Shown piece by piece: positions 1 to 10,944 of a stretch of 41,215 nucleotides of DNA. The translations under genes were made by a program, and so were the position numbers. The notes under the pieces are model-generated. The model was not told the DNA's origin. It ran no database searches and saw nothing but the letters and a program-made list of their open reading frames with translations. Each line of letters opens with the position of its first letter. Positions within the stretch are counted from its first letter, which is position 1. Source of the DNA: Pseudomonadota bacterium (GTDB lineage Bacteria > Pseudomonadota > Gammaproteobacteria > Steroidobacterales > Steroidobacteraceae); assembly GCA_023391815.1 (NCBI GenBank), contig JAEWAF010000037.1:1-41215 (forward strand). The letters run 5' to 3'.

Positions 1-58
1 CGGTGGCCGAGTCACCGTGGTTGCGAACTTCCCGAGACCCCCACCTTTCCCCAGCTCG

Positions 59-356
59 CAGATCCGCGACTCGATGCCTGTCAGTCACGCGTCTCGTTCT
101 CGAAGATGTGCGGCTGGATGCCTGTTAGTCACGCGTCTCGCTCTCAAAGATGCGCGGCTCGATGTCTGTTAGTTACGCGTTTCGCTCTCGCAGATGCGCG
201 ACTCGATGCCTGTCAGTCACGCGTCTCGTTCTCGAAGATGTGCGGCTGGATGCCTGTTAGTCACGCGTCTCGGCTCAAAGATGCGCGGCTCGATGCCTGT
301 TAGTTACGCGTTTCGCTCTCGCAGATGCGCGACTCGATGCCTGTTAGTCGCGCGTC
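59..356. repeat. 44-bp tandem repeat, higher-order 132-bp period
   Basis: About 6.8 head-to-tail copies of a 44-bp unit start at 59, 103, 147, 191, 235 (43 bp, one base deleted), 278 and 322 (partial, decaying after about 350). Each copy carries the core ATGCCTGTTAGTCACGCGT with a few substitutions. Copies 1, 4 and 7 begin CAGAT and share GCGACTCGATG; copies 2 and 5 share GTGCGGCTGGATG; copies 3 and 6 share GTTACGCGTTTCGC. The array therefore behaves as a 132-bp (3 x 44) higher-order repeat present twice plus a start of a third. It lies just beyond the 3' end of the dipeptidase gene. Short open frames run through it on the plus strand, but they look like by-products of the repeat. Function unknown. 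Confidence 0.9.
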
Positions 357-381
357 GGCCCTTCTTCCATGCAAAACGGAT

Positions 382-1719
382 TTAGTTCTTGGCAGCGAAC
401 GCCGGACGCGTCAGATTCTCCGGGTCGCCTCTGGTCGCGGCGACGTTGTCTTCGACGCGAATACCGCCGTACGGCTTGAACCGTTCCACCTGCTGCCAAT
501 TGATCTGCTTGCCAAGCGGCGACGTGCGCGCCTTCTCGAGCAGCTGCTCGATGAAATACAGCCCCGGCTCGATCGTGACGACGAAGCCCGGTTCCAACGT
601 ACGCGTGAGCCGCAGATAAGGATGACCTGGCGGCCGCGCCTTCTGCTTGCCGTCCGGCGTCACAGAAAAACCGGCGACATCGTGCACTTGTAATCCCAGC
701 AAGTGACCAATGCCGTGCGGGAAGAACACGCTGCTCAATCCACTCGCCAGCGCCTCATCCGGCGCAGCCGTAATCACATTGAAGTCACGCAGGATCTTCG
801 CGATGCGCCGATGTGCGCTGAGATGAATGTCCGCGTAGTCGACCCCAGCGCGCACTTCATTGCACAGCCCTTGCTGCTCGCCATCCATCGCCTTGATCAA
901 CGAAGCGAAATCATCGTCCTCACGCGAGTAAGTGCGCGTGACATCGGCTGCGTAGCCATGAAACTGAGCGCCCGCGTCGATCAGAAATGAACGCAGCTGC
1001 GCCGGCGCCGTGCGCTCCTGATTCTGATAGTGCAGAACCGATGCGTTGGTGTTGAGGCCGACGATGTTGGGATAGGGCAGCTCGTTCTCCGTCTGCCCGG
1101 TCGCCCGGATATAACTCATGTTGATTTCGTATTCCGAGGCGCCGGCACGAAACGCCGCTTCAGCGGCCTTGTGACCGCGCGCGGCCATCCGAGACGCACG
1201 GCGCATGCACTCGAGCTCGTACTCGGTCTTGAAAGCGCGCACGTAGTGCAACCGATGCATGAGCGGTTCCGGGTTGCGCCCGGTGAAGCCCCAATCGGTG
1301 AATTCTTCGCGCCATTCGCCGATGAAGGCGCAGCGGGTCAGGCCTGCGATGTGAGCCTTCGCTTCCGATGCTTCACGAATGATCTGAATGTCGAACTGAT
1401 CGGTCCAGAACTCGTTCGGCATCTCGGGGGGCTTGTACCAATAATCGATCGGCTGCAGGAACACCAGCTGCAAGCGTTGGCCCGGTCGGTACACGATCCA
1501 GCAATCCGCCGGCTCCGCCAGCGGCGTCCACAGTCGAAAGTGCGGATTGGGCTTGAACGGGTAGGGCTGGTCATCCAGGAATTGCATGTGCGGAGCGCCG
1601 GCGTAGATCGCCAGAGCGTCGAAGCCGGTGGCGGCGAGCGCTTCGTCGGTGTGACGGCGCTGGATCTGCAAATGCGCTACGTACGAAGCTTTCAGCGAAG
1701 CTGTGGATTGAGCGTTCAT
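382..1719 (-). CDS. pepQ: Xaa-Pro dipeptidase (M24 metallopeptidase)
   Basis: A 445-residue cytoplasmic metallopeptidase that splits dipeptides with C-terminal proline. The N-terminal third (YAGAPHMQFLDDQPYPFKP, then WIVYRPGQRLQLVFLQP) matches the creatinase-like N-domain of proteobacterial PepQ. The C-terminal pita-bread catalytic domain shows the metal-ligand segments in order: IDAGAQFHGYAADVTRTY (two Asp), FFPHGIGHLLGLQVHD (His), VVTIEPGLYFI (Glu) and GIRVEDNV (Glu). Length is normal for the family. The open frame extends upstream to about 1959, but that part overlaps the preceding gene. The ATG at 1719 (MNAQSTASLK) sits two bases after that gene's stop and gives the expected N-terminus. 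The two genes are probably co-transcribed and translationally coupled. The 3' end abuts the 44-bp repeat array. Confidence 0.93.
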   Translation of the reverse strand: MNAQSTASLKASYVAHLQIQRRHTDEALAATGFDALAIYAGAPHMQFLDDQPYPFKPNPHFRLWTPLAEPADCWIVYRPGQRLQLVFLQPIDYWYKPPEMPNEFWTDQFDIQIIREASEAKAHIAGLTRCAFIGEWREEFTDWGFTGRNPEPLMHRLHYVRAFKTEYELECMRRASRMAARGHKAAEAAFRAGASEYEINMSYIRATGQTENELPYPNIVGLNTNASVLHYQNQERTAPAQLRSFLIDAGAQFHGYAADVTRTYSREDDDFASLIKAMDGEQQGLCNEVRAGVDYADIHLSAHRRIAKILRDFNVITAAPDEALASGLSSVFFPHGIGHLLGLQVHDVAGFSVTPDGKQKARPPGHPYLRLTRTLEPGFVVTIEPGLYFIEQLLEKARTSPLGKQINWQQVERFKPYGGIRVEDNVAATRGDPENLTRPAFAAKN

Positions 1720-1721
1720 GG

Positions 1722-2564
1722 TCAGTTCGTCACGTTGATCTCGAGCGAGCCCCATTGCGTCTGGCCGGAATGGTAGCTGGCGACACAGTGCCCTGTCGTG
1801 CCGGGGAGCATCCGACCCAGCGAGCCGGTCAGTAAGATTTGCCCGCGCTCCAGCCGCCAGCCTTGCTCGACCATTTTGTTCACGACGAACAGCGCGGCGC
1901 GCCACTGATCGCCGAGCGCGTCGGTGCCCTTGCCAGTGAACATCTCTTTGTCGTTGCACACCAGACGCACGTCGGTCGCATTCGGATCGCGTTGTTGAGG
2001 CGGCGCGAACTCGCCGACGATGTACTTCGCCGCCGCGACGTTGGTGGCGACGATGTCGATGGCGTCGAGCGATTGCGGTTGCGTGTAATCGAGATTGGGG
2101 AGCTCGATTGCCGGTGCGATGCCGTCGATGTGCGTGCGCAGCGCCGCGCTGTCGGCAAGCGGGCGATCGATCGATGTGCCGATGCGCATGGCGATTTCGA
2201 CTTCGATGTAAAGACCACGCATTTCGTGCAGGCTCACTGTGCTCGTGGACTTCAGCGCGCCTTCATTGAACAGCACGCCTGCCACTGCATCGTTGGCTTT
2301 GAAGCGTGTTTGCGCGGGCGCGGACGTGAGCCCCGCTTTGAATCCCGCCGGGCTCGCGCCGTGCAATCTCTCGCGCACGGTGCGCGTTTGCACGCGATAC
2401 GCGGAATCAATTGTCAATGATTCGTCAATGTTTGGTAGCGGTTGCCGCTCGCGCCACGATGTCACTATTTCGTCAACGAGCCGATGTTCTGTCGAGCTGC
2501 ACGCGCCGAGCACGATACAGATCAATGACATCGACGCAAGGCTGCGCGCGGCGCTGGTGTTCAT
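1722..2564 (-). CDS. Lipoprotein with 2-keto-4-pentenoate hydratase / FAH-like fold
   Basis: A 280-residue protein of the MhpD-like branch of the fumarylacetoacetate hydrolase superfamily. Family members hydrate 2-keto-4-pentenoates or act on related 2-oxo acids. Visible hallmarks are GFKAGLTSAPAQTRF, the acidic metal-binding stretch YIEVEIAMRIG, the APAIELPNLDY segment and a C-terminal GQILLTGSLGRMLPG. It carries an N-terminal lipoprotein signal: a short charged start, a hydrophobic stretch and lipobox LGAC with Cys22, followed by Ser, which favours outer-membrane sorting. Classical hydratases are cytosolic, so export is odd. It is first in a two-gene unit with pepQ, 2 bp apart. The physiological substrate cannot be told from sequence. 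Confidence 0.8.
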   Translation of the reverse strand: MNTSAARSLASMSLICIVLGACSSTEHRLVDEIVTSWRERQPLPNIDESLTIDSAYRVQTRTVRERLHGASPAGFKAGLTSAPAQTRFKANDAVAGVLFNEGALKSTSTVSLHEMRGLYIEVEIAMRIGTSIDRPLADSAALRTHIDGIAPAIELPNLDYTQPQSLDAIDIVATNVAAAKYIVGEFAPPQQRDPNATDVRLVCNDKEMFTGKGTDALGDQWRAALFVVNKMVEQGWRLERGQILLTGSLGRMLPGTTGHCVASYHSGQTQWGSLEINVTN

Positions 2565-2735
2565 ATGTATTTATGAAATGTCTGGATGCGGCGACGTGAG
2601 TGTTCGGATGTGCATGACTGTTTAAAACCAAACTGAAACATCTTAGACTGCCGCCGCCGCATGGGAAGGGTGGCGCGAGCCACTTGCTCCGTTGCCGTTC
2701 AATCAACCTACATCCACATTGGGGTGATCGTTCAC

Positions 2736-2972
2736 ATGAACACAAAGATGATCCTCGCCGCTCTGGCGTTGTCGCTGTCGCTCGCTGCTTGCGCCAAGAA
2801 GGAAGAGGCTCCGGCCGACGCCGCCGCTCCTGCCGCTGAACCGGCTCCTGCTGCTGAGGCTCCTGCCGCTGAGACGACTCCTCCGGCTGAAGGCGCTGCT
2901 CCGGCTGAAGCTCCTGCTGACGCCGCCACCGCGCCGCCGGCTGGCGAGACCACGCCGCCCCCGGCTCAGTAA
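2736..2972 (+). CDS. Small Ala/Pro/Glu-rich lipoprotein
   Basis: A 78-residue predicted lipoprotein: MNTKMILAALALSLSLAAC gives a clean signal peptide with lipobox LAAC (Cys19). The mature part is a low-complexity chain of Ala, Pro, Glu and Thr (repeats such as EAPA, AAEPAP, TPPAEG) with no predicted globular domain. The frame is open from 2661, but the ATG at 2736 is preceded by GGGGTG about nine bases upstream and starts directly with the signal peptide. It is monocistronic, ending before two hairpins, one a strong terminator. Such proteins are common in proteobacteria and are usually annotated only as hypothetical lipoproteins. A spacer or periplasmic-tether role is possible but unproven. 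Confidence 0.75.
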   Translation: MNTKMILAALALSLSLAACAKKEEAPADAAAPAAEPAPAAEAPAAETTPPAEGAAPAEAPADAATAPPAGETTPPPAQ

Positions 2973-2998
2973 TCGAGCCAGGCTCGGCCATCGAGCTT

Positions 2999-3024
2999 GG
3001 GGACAGAACTCAACGTCTGTCCCC
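2999..3024 (+). other. Hairpin downstream of small lipoprotein gene
   Basis: Perfect 9-bp stem GGGGACAGA (2999-3007) and TCTGTCCCC (3016-3024) around an 8-base loop. It lies four bases before the terminator at 3028. It has no T-tract of its own, so it could stabilise the 3' end of the lipoprotein mRNA. Confidence 0.6.
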
Positions 3025-3027
3025 ACC

Positions 3028-3061
3028 AACACCGGGCGGGCTTTCCGCCCGGTGTTGTTTT
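3028..3061 (+). terminator. Rho-independent terminator
   Basis: A perfect 12-bp GC-rich stem, AACACCGGGCGG (3028-3039) with CCGCCCGGTGTT (3045-3056), closes a 5-base loop and is followed by GTTTT. It ends the transcription unit of the small lipoprotein. Confidence 0.9.
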
Positions 3062-3175
3062 AAGGATCGCCCGGATCGAGGGCGCACGGGGATCACCGAT
3101 ATCGGCGGCCCCGCTTCTTCAGTATCGTACTGATGGAATAGAACCCGGAGGTGGCAAGGGACTCGCCAGCAAGCC

Positions 3176-3688
3176 GTGCCCGTCAGCATCCGCGATGCCT
3201 TGAATTCTCAGCGCGACCGTCAATGGATCCAGGCTCAATACCCGGAGTACCTGGAAGACCTGTCGCAAATGAGCATGAACACCGGCGTGTTCCCGGCCAC
3301 CCGTGAGGTGCAGACGGAACTGATGGCCCGGTGGTTCGCCGACGACAGCTCCTATCCGCTCATCATTCTCAAGAACGAGCAGCCCGCCGGCTTCGCGCTC
3401 GTCAGTCGGCCGCCCCGGAATCGTCGCGACCAGGTCGACTTCCGCATGGCCGAGTTCTTCATCGCTCTCAAGTCACGCCGCCTCGGCATCGGCCGCGACG
3501 CCGCCCAACTCATCTTCAACCGCTTCGCGGGCAGCTGGGAGATCACCGAGTTCCAGCACAACAAGGCCGCCGTGAGCTTCTGGCGCACGATCCTCACCGA
3601 ATACACCGGCGGAAAATTCCAGGAGAAGGTGGCGCACGGAGAGGTGCACCAGATGTTTGTTTCGACGAATCGGCAGCGGGTGCGGTGA
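3176..3688 (+). CDS. GNAT-family N-acetyltransferase
   Basis: A 170-residue protein of the GNAT acetyl-CoA-dependent acyltransferase superfamily. The acceptor-side N-terminus is followed by a beta strand (YPLIILKNEQPAGFALVSRP). Motif A region is MAEFFIALKSRRLGIGRDAA, in which RRLGIGRDAA is the pyrophosphate-binding Q/R-x-x-G-x-G/A loop. A final part (WEITEFQHNKAAVSFWRTIL) matches motif B, with the usual Asn-x-x-A-x-x-F-W pattern. The start is GTG at 3176; no internal ATG lies early enough to keep the fold. It follows the terminator at 3028-3061, so it is its own transcription unit. Substrate unknown. Confidence 0.8.
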   Translation: MPVSIRDALNSQRDRQWIQAQYPEYLEDLSQMSMNTGVFPATREVQTELMARWFADDSSYPLIILKNEQPAGFALVSRPPRNRRDQVDFRMAEFFIALKSRRLGIGRDAAQLIFNRFAGSWEITEFQHNKAAVSFWRTILTEYTGGKFQEKVAHGEVHQMFVSTNRQRVR

Positions 3689-4029
3689 TAGTCGGTCGGA
3701 CTGCGACGGTTTAGTCGCGACCCCTTCGCGGTGGCTCGGTCGTCGCTCGTCGTCTATCCTGACGGACGCTGGCGCAGGCATCGCGTCCAGAATCGGACCT
3801 CTAAATCGCAGTTCGGCCAGGAAGCCGTATGTCTTGGAATCTGCTGTACTACGGAAAGTTATATCCTTCGAAGAGACGGCGTATTACGACCAACGCCTTG
3901 GTGGCCTCCGCCTTGCTGGGGTCCATATCCGGTCAATAGTCGCAGCAGCAGCTAACAAACCGGCTCAGCAGCAGCGTTCGATGTAAGGACATGCAGCCGA
4001 CCCGGGAAGGCTGGCCAGGGAATGAGAAC
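3689..4029. other. Intergenic region, no gene recognised
   Basis: About 340 bp between the GNAT gene and the LysE-type gene. Short open frames run through it but lack family resemblance. I see no tRNA, clear terminator or strong promoter. A ribosome-binding site for the next gene (AGGGAATG) lies at its end. Confidence 0.5.
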
Positions 4030-4656
4030 ATGAATCAGACACTCTTGATCTTCTCCATCGTCGCGGTCATTGGCATCGCCACGCCGGGCCCGACGGTTCT
4101 GCTCGCGCTGACGAATGGTTCACGCTACGGCGTTCGAGCTTCGGTGCCGGGAATGCTCGGGGCGGTGCTTTCCGATTTTGTCCTCATTTCGGCGGTGGCG
4201 CTCGGCCTCGGTGCGCTGTTGGCGGCCTCCGAGTTCTGGTTCTCGATAGTGAAATGGGTGGGCGTGATCTATCTCGGTTATCTTGGCCTGCGCCTGTTGC
4301 GCTCCAAAGGCACGCTTGCCCTTCCCGGGGAGGGTGACACGGCGCCGATGCCCTCGCGTGCTGCTGTCTTTCTACGCAGCTTCCTGGTGGCGGTGACCAA
4401 TCCCAAAGGCTATTTGTTCTTCTCCGCATTCCTGCCGCAGTTCGTCGCGCCGGAACAGCCGCAACTGCCTCAGTACGTCGTGCTGGCCGTCACGTTTGCA
4501 GCGATCGATTTCATCGTCATGTTTGCCTACGCCCGGGCGGGAGCCGGGGCGATTCGTATGCTTCGGGCCAAAGGCGTGCTGTGGCTCGATCGCGTCTGTG
4601 GCGGCGCGCTGTTGATTCTCGCGGGCTCTCTCGCGCTCTACCGCCGGCAGGCTTGA
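4030..4656 (+). CDS. LysE/RhtB-family amino-acid exporter
   Basis: A 208-residue polytopic inner-membrane protein of the LysE/RhtB (threonine/homoserine/lysine exporter) family. It shows the family signature IATPGPTVLLALTNGSRYG near the N-terminus and about six hydrophobic segments. A second conserved patch, FLVAVTNPKGYLFFSAFLPQF, lies in the middle, with a C-terminal helix pair ending GGALLILAGSLALYRR. The ATG at 4030 is preceded by AGGGAATGAG; the open frame begins 13 codons earlier without a good site. It is probably monocistronic and converges on uvrA. The exported substrate is likely an amino acid or derivative but cannot be specified. Confidence 0.88.
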   Translation: MNQTLLIFSIVAVIGIATPGPTVLLALTNGSRYGVRASVPGMLGAVLSDFVLISAVALGLGALLAASEFWFSIVKWVGVIYLGYLGLRLLRSKGTLALPGEGDTAPMPSRAAVFLRSFLVAVTNPKGYLFFSAFLPQFVAPEQPQLPQYVVLAVTFAAIDFIVMFAYARAGAGAIRMLRAKGVLWLDRVCGGALLILAGSLALYRRQA

Positions 4657-4696
4657 TCTTTTCGTTGAAAAAACGAAGTGGCGGTGCTCGGGAGCT

Positions 4697-7552
<2,856 letters not shown>

Positions 7553-7855
7553 GGCTACCGGACGTGGCGTCAAAAGGGGATCGTTCAATATACGGAGCCG
7601 GCCAGGATCGAGCAAAACCTGGTCAGCGACCGACAAGGATTGGCCGGTGCCCCGGCCCGTCGCGCCAGGCACGGGTCGCCGCCCTTGTAGCTGCGCCACG
7701 CACGAGTCGACCAATGTCCGGCGGCTGCATCAAGCACGAATCGGCCTGTCGCGGCACGCTGAATAACTGGCAGTTTCGGGGTCCCAGATTGTTCTGCGAA
7801 GGCCGCGCGGCGTGTTTACAATCCCCGCCTTCACTGAATTCGAGGTTCGCTAGTC

Positions 7856-8353
7856 ATGGCGCGCGGTATCAATAAAGTCATTCTCGTGGGCAACTTGGGA
7901 GCCGACCCCGATACGCGCTACATGCCCAGCGGCAAGGCGGTCACCAACATCCGCATCGCTACCTCCGAGTCCTGGAAGGACAAGCAGACCGGCGACATGC
8001 AGGAGCGCACTGAATGGCACGCCGTGGTCCTCTACGACAAGCTCGGTGAGATCGCCGCGGAGTACCTGCGCAAGGGCTCGCAGGTGTACATCGAAGGCTC
8101 GCTGCGCACTCGTAAGTGGCAGGACAAGGAAGGCAAGGACCGATACACCACCGAAATCATCGGCCAGAACATGCAGATGCTCGGCGGCCGCGGCGGTGGC
8201 GGCGGCGGTGGCGGCGGTGGAGGGGGCGGCTTCGGCGGCGGCGGCGACGACGAGCAGCCGCGCCGTGCTCCATCCCGTCCTCAGCAGAGCGAGCGGTCCG
8301 CGCCCCCGCCGGCCGATGACGGCGGCGGCTTCGACGACGACATTCCGTTCTAA
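7856..8353 (+). CDS. ssb: Single-stranded DNA-binding protein
   Basis: A 165-residue SSB. The N-terminal OB fold (about residues 1-110) opens with MARGINKVILVGNLGADPDTRY and contains ATSESWKDKQTGD and TEWHAVVLYDKLGEIAAEYL, all standard for bacterial SSB. A long glycine run (about residues 112-130) forms the flexible linker. The protein ends DDDIPF, the acidic tip through which SSB recruits repair and replication partners. It coats ssDNA in replication, recombination and repair. It is divergent from uvrA with about 300 bp between starts. A TACAAT hexamer at 7816-7821 could be a -10 element, but no well-spaced -35 was found. Confidence 0.96.
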   Translation: MARGINKVILVGNLGADPDTRYMPSGKAVTNIRIATSESWKDKQTGDMQERTEWHAVVLYDKLGEIAAEYLRKGSQVYIEGSLRTRKWQDKEGKDRYTTEIIGQNMQMLGGRGGGGGGGGGGGGGFGGGGDDEQPRRAPSRPQQSERSAPPPADDGGGFDDDIPF

Positions 8354-8420
8354 CGGCACTGGAACGGGGCTCGACGCGCACCGCCAGGCTCTTGAATTAA
8401 CAAAAGATTGCCCTGATCTC

Positions 8421-8457
8421 TCGGGGCCCGCCAGCCAACTGAGCTGCCGGGCCCCGA
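8421..8457 (+). terminator. Possible terminator hairpin after ssb
   Basis: A 10-bp stem TCGGGGCCCG (8421-8430) with CGGGCCCCGA (8448-8457), and an inner CAGC/GCTG stem. It lies between ssb and miaB. No T-tract follows, so intrinsic termination is uncertain. Confidence 0.45.
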
Positions 8458-8542
8458 AATCCGTTCGCCGGTGGAAAACCCCCGGCGGCGCCCTTATCCT
8501 TGTCAGCCCTCACAGCCCGCGATCGTCCGCCGTTTTCACCCA

Positions 8543-9919
8543 ATGCCTCGCGTCTTTATCCGCACCTTCGGCTGCCAGATGAATGAGTACGATTCCGCCC
8601 GCATGGTGGACGTGCTGCGCGAGTCCGGGGGCTACGAACCGACCGACGATCCGGCGCAGGCCGACCTGCTGCTGCTCAATACCTGCTCGGTGCGCGAGAA
8701 GGCGCAGGAGAAGGTGTTCTCGCAGCTCGGCGGCTGGAAGCAGCTGAAAAAGAACAACCCCGGTCTGCTGATCGGCGTGGGTGGGTGCGTGGCCAGCCAG
8801 GAAGGCGAGGGCATCACCAAGCGCGCGCCCTATGTCGATCTGGTGTTCGGCCCGCAGACCCTGCATCGCCTGCCGGACATGATCAACGAAATCCGCTCTG
8901 CCGGCCGCTCCGTGGTCGACGTGAGCTTCCCCGAGATCGAGAAGTTCGACCACCTGCCGGCGCCGCGCTCCGAAGGAGCGACCGCGTTCGTGTCCATCAT
9001 GGAAGGGTGCAGTAAGTACTGCACTTTCTGCGTCGTGCCTTACACGCGCGGCGAGGAAGTGAGCCGCCCGTTCGAGTCCGTCATGCAGGAGATCCGCCAG
9101 CTCGCCGATCAGGGCGTGAAGGAAATCAATCTGCTCGGCCAGAACGTCAATGCCTATAACGGGCCGATGGACGATGGAACACCTTGCGATCTGGGCACAT
9201 TGATTTATTGCGTGGCGGACGTGCCCGGCATCGAGCGCATCCGGTTCACGACGTCACATCCGGTGGAGTTCAAGGACTCGCTGATCGAGGCTTATCGCGA
9301 CGTGCCGCAGCTCGCGAATTATCTGCATCTGCCGGTGCAGGCCGGCTCGGACCGCATTCTCATGGCGATGAAGCGTGGCTACACCGCGCTCGAGTACAAA
9401 CAAAAGATCCGCAAGCTGCGCGCCGTGCGTCCGGACATCAGCATCTCCTCGGACTTCATCGTCGGTTTCCCCGGCGAGACCGAGAAAGATTTCGAAGCGA
9501 CCATGAATCTGATCGCCGACGTCGGCTTCGATCAGTCGTTCAGCTTCATCTACAGTCGTCGCCCCGGCACGCCCGCGGCGTCGCTGCCGGACGATGTCAC
9601 TCAGGAAGAGAAGCACCAGCGGCTGGAGATCCTCCAGGCCCGCATCAATCAGCAGGCGATGGAGATCAGTCGTCGCATGGTGGGCACGGTGCAGCGTGTG
9701 CTGGTCGAGCGGCCCGCGAAGAAAGACGCGCGCCAGCTCGCCGGCAAGACCGAGAACATGCGTTGGGTCAACTTCGATGGCCCGCACTCGCTGATCAATC
9801 AATTCGCCGACGTGCTGATTACCGAAGCCATGCCGAATTCGTTGCGTGGCCGACTGGTCGGCGCGGGCGAAGCCTCTTCCATCCCGGTCGCGGCGGAGCT
9901 TGCCGTGGCTGCACAGTGA
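8543..9919 (+). CDS. miaB: tRNA-2-methylthio-N6-dimethylallyladenosine synthase
   Basis: A 458-residue radical-SAM methylthiotransferase that converts i6A37 to ms2i6A37 in tRNAs. The N-terminal UPF0004 domain holds the auxiliary-cluster cysteines C11 (TFGCQMNEYDS), C48 (NTCSVREKA) and C82 (GGCVASQ). The radical-SAM triad is C156, C160 and C163 (MEGCSKYCTFCVVPYTRG). The central barrel includes QAGSDRILMAMKRGYT and ISSDFIVGFPGETEKDF, and a C-terminal TRAM domain follows. The frame is open 24 codons upstream, but the ATG at 8543 starts the conserved MPRVFIRTFGCQMN. The stop TGA overlaps the probable GTG start of phoH by four bases (GTGA). Confidence 0.97.
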   Translation: MPRVFIRTFGCQMNEYDSARMVDVLRESGGYEPTDDPAQADLLLLNTCSVREKAQEKVFSQLGGWKQLKKNNPGLLIGVGGCVASQEGEGITKRAPYVDLVFGPQTLHRLPDMINEIRSAGRSVVDVSFPEIEKFDHLPAPRSEGATAFVSIMEGCSKYCTFCVVPYTRGEEVSRPFESVMQEIRQLADQGVKEINLLGQNVNAYNGPMDDGTPCDLGTLIYCVADVPGIERIRFTTSHPVEFKDSLIEAYRDVPQLANYLHLPVQAGSDRILMAMKRGYTALEYKQKIRKLRAVRPDISISSDFIVGFPGETEKDFEATMNLIADVGFDQSFSFIYSRRPGTPAASLPDDVTQEEKHQRLEILQARINQQAMEISRRMVGTVQRVLVERPAKKDARQLAGKTENMRWVNFDGPHSLINQFADVLITEAMPNSLRGRLVGAGEASSIPVAAELAVAAQ

Positions 9920-10944
9920 GAGCGCGTGGCACGGCATTGAACGCATCCATAGCAACGCGCGAGCTCGCGTTCGAGCCAGTGGACAACGCCCGGCTCGCCA
10001 ATTTCGTGGGCCCCATGGACGAGAACCTGCGTCACGTCGAGCAGCGGCTCAACGTCCAGGTCAATCGCCGGGGCGGTCACATCGAAGTGTCCGGCACACC
10101 GGCCGCGAGCAACGCGGCGGAGAAGGTGCTGCGACGTTTGTTCGAGCTGTCCTCGAAAGAAGCAATCACACCGGATCGTGTGCACTTGGCCGTGCAGGAG
10201 GCAGGGATGGAAGAATCAACGGCACCAGTACTGGTCGCGCCTCGTCCGTCGGATGAGGTGACGATTCATACGCAACGCGGCGGGATCCGCGGGCGCGGGC
10301 CGAATCAAAGACAGTATCTGCATAACATCCACACCAACGACCTGACGTTCGGCATCGGGCCGGCGGGCACCGGCAAGACCTATCTTGCCGTCGCTTGCGC
10401 GGTCGAGGCGTTGCAGACGGATCGCGTCCGTCGCATCGTGCTGGTACGTCCGGCGGTGGAAGCGGGCGAGCGCCTGGGCTTCCTGCCCGGTGACATCGGT
10501 CAGAAAGTCGATCCTTATCTACGGCCGATGTATGACGCCCTGTATGACATGATGGGCTTCGATCGCGTGGCGCGCGCCATCGAGCGGCAGGTGATCGAGA
10601 TCGCGCCGCTGGCGTTCATGCGTGGCCGATCCCTTAATGACTCCTTCATCATTCTGGACGAAGCTCAGAACACCTCGGTCGAGCAGATGAAGATGTTTCT
10701 GACGCGCATGGGCTTCGGTTCCAAGGCGGTCGTGACCGGCGATATCACTCAGACCGATCTGCCCAAGCAGCAGCTGTCCGGTCTGCGGCACGTCATGAAT
10801 GTTTTACCGGGCGTCGACGGCGTCGCCTTCAGCCACTTCACTTCGCGTGACGTGGTCCGGCATCCGCTGGTCCAGCGGATCGTGCAGGCGTACGAACAGA
10901 AGCAGGCGGCAGCCCCCGACCGGCCTGGAGGCGACGGAGCTTGA
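9916..10944 (+). CDS. ybeZ: PhoH-like ATPase (YbeZ)
   Basis: A 342-residue cytoplasmic P-loop ATPase of the PhoH/YbeZ family, usually linked to ybeY and RNA or ribosome quality control. An N-terminal KH-like region contains EHVEQRLNV-type sequence. The Walker A segment is GIGPAGTGKT (about residues 146-155), followed by IVLVRPAVEAGERLGFLPGD. Walker B is FIILDEAQN (about 244-252), then RMGFGSKAVVTGDITQTDLP. No ATG is available. GTG at 9916 overlaps the miaB stop as GTGA and is preferred for coupling; TTG at 9937 is an alternative giving 335 residues. The 3' end overlaps ybeY. The much longer open frame upstream is a shadow of miaB. Confidence 0.93.
   Translation: MRARGTALNASIATRELAFEPVDNARLANFVGPMDENLRHVEQRLNVQVNRRGGHIEVSGTPAASNAAEKVLRRLFELSSKEAITPDRVHLAVQEAGMEESTAPVLVAPRPSDEVTIHTQRGGIRGRGPNQRQYLHNIHTNDLTFGIGPAGTGKTYLAVACAVEALQTDRVRRIVLVRPAVEAGERLGFLPGDIGQKVDPYLRPMYDALYDMMGFDRVARAIERQVIEIAPLAFMRGRSLNDSFIILDEAQNTSVEQMKMFLTRMGFGSKAVVTGDITQTDLPKQQLSGLRHVMNVLPGVDGVAFSHFTSRDVVRHPLVQRIVQAYEQKQAAAPDRPGGDGA

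Noticed and set aside
3900..4000. Possible integron attC-like sequence (CTAACAAA...GTTCGATG)
   Set aside because: The arms do not match the paired R/L boxes of attC, no integrase is present, and there is no cassette structure.
7553..7855. LexA box in the uvrA-ssb gap
   Set aside because: The best CTG...CAG pair (around 7768-7782) has a 9-base instead of 10-base spacing and lacks the CTGT/ACAG ends.
9184..9915. Long N-terminal extension of phoH
   Set aside because: This part lies in another frame fully inside miaB, shows no family similarity and reads like shadow translation.
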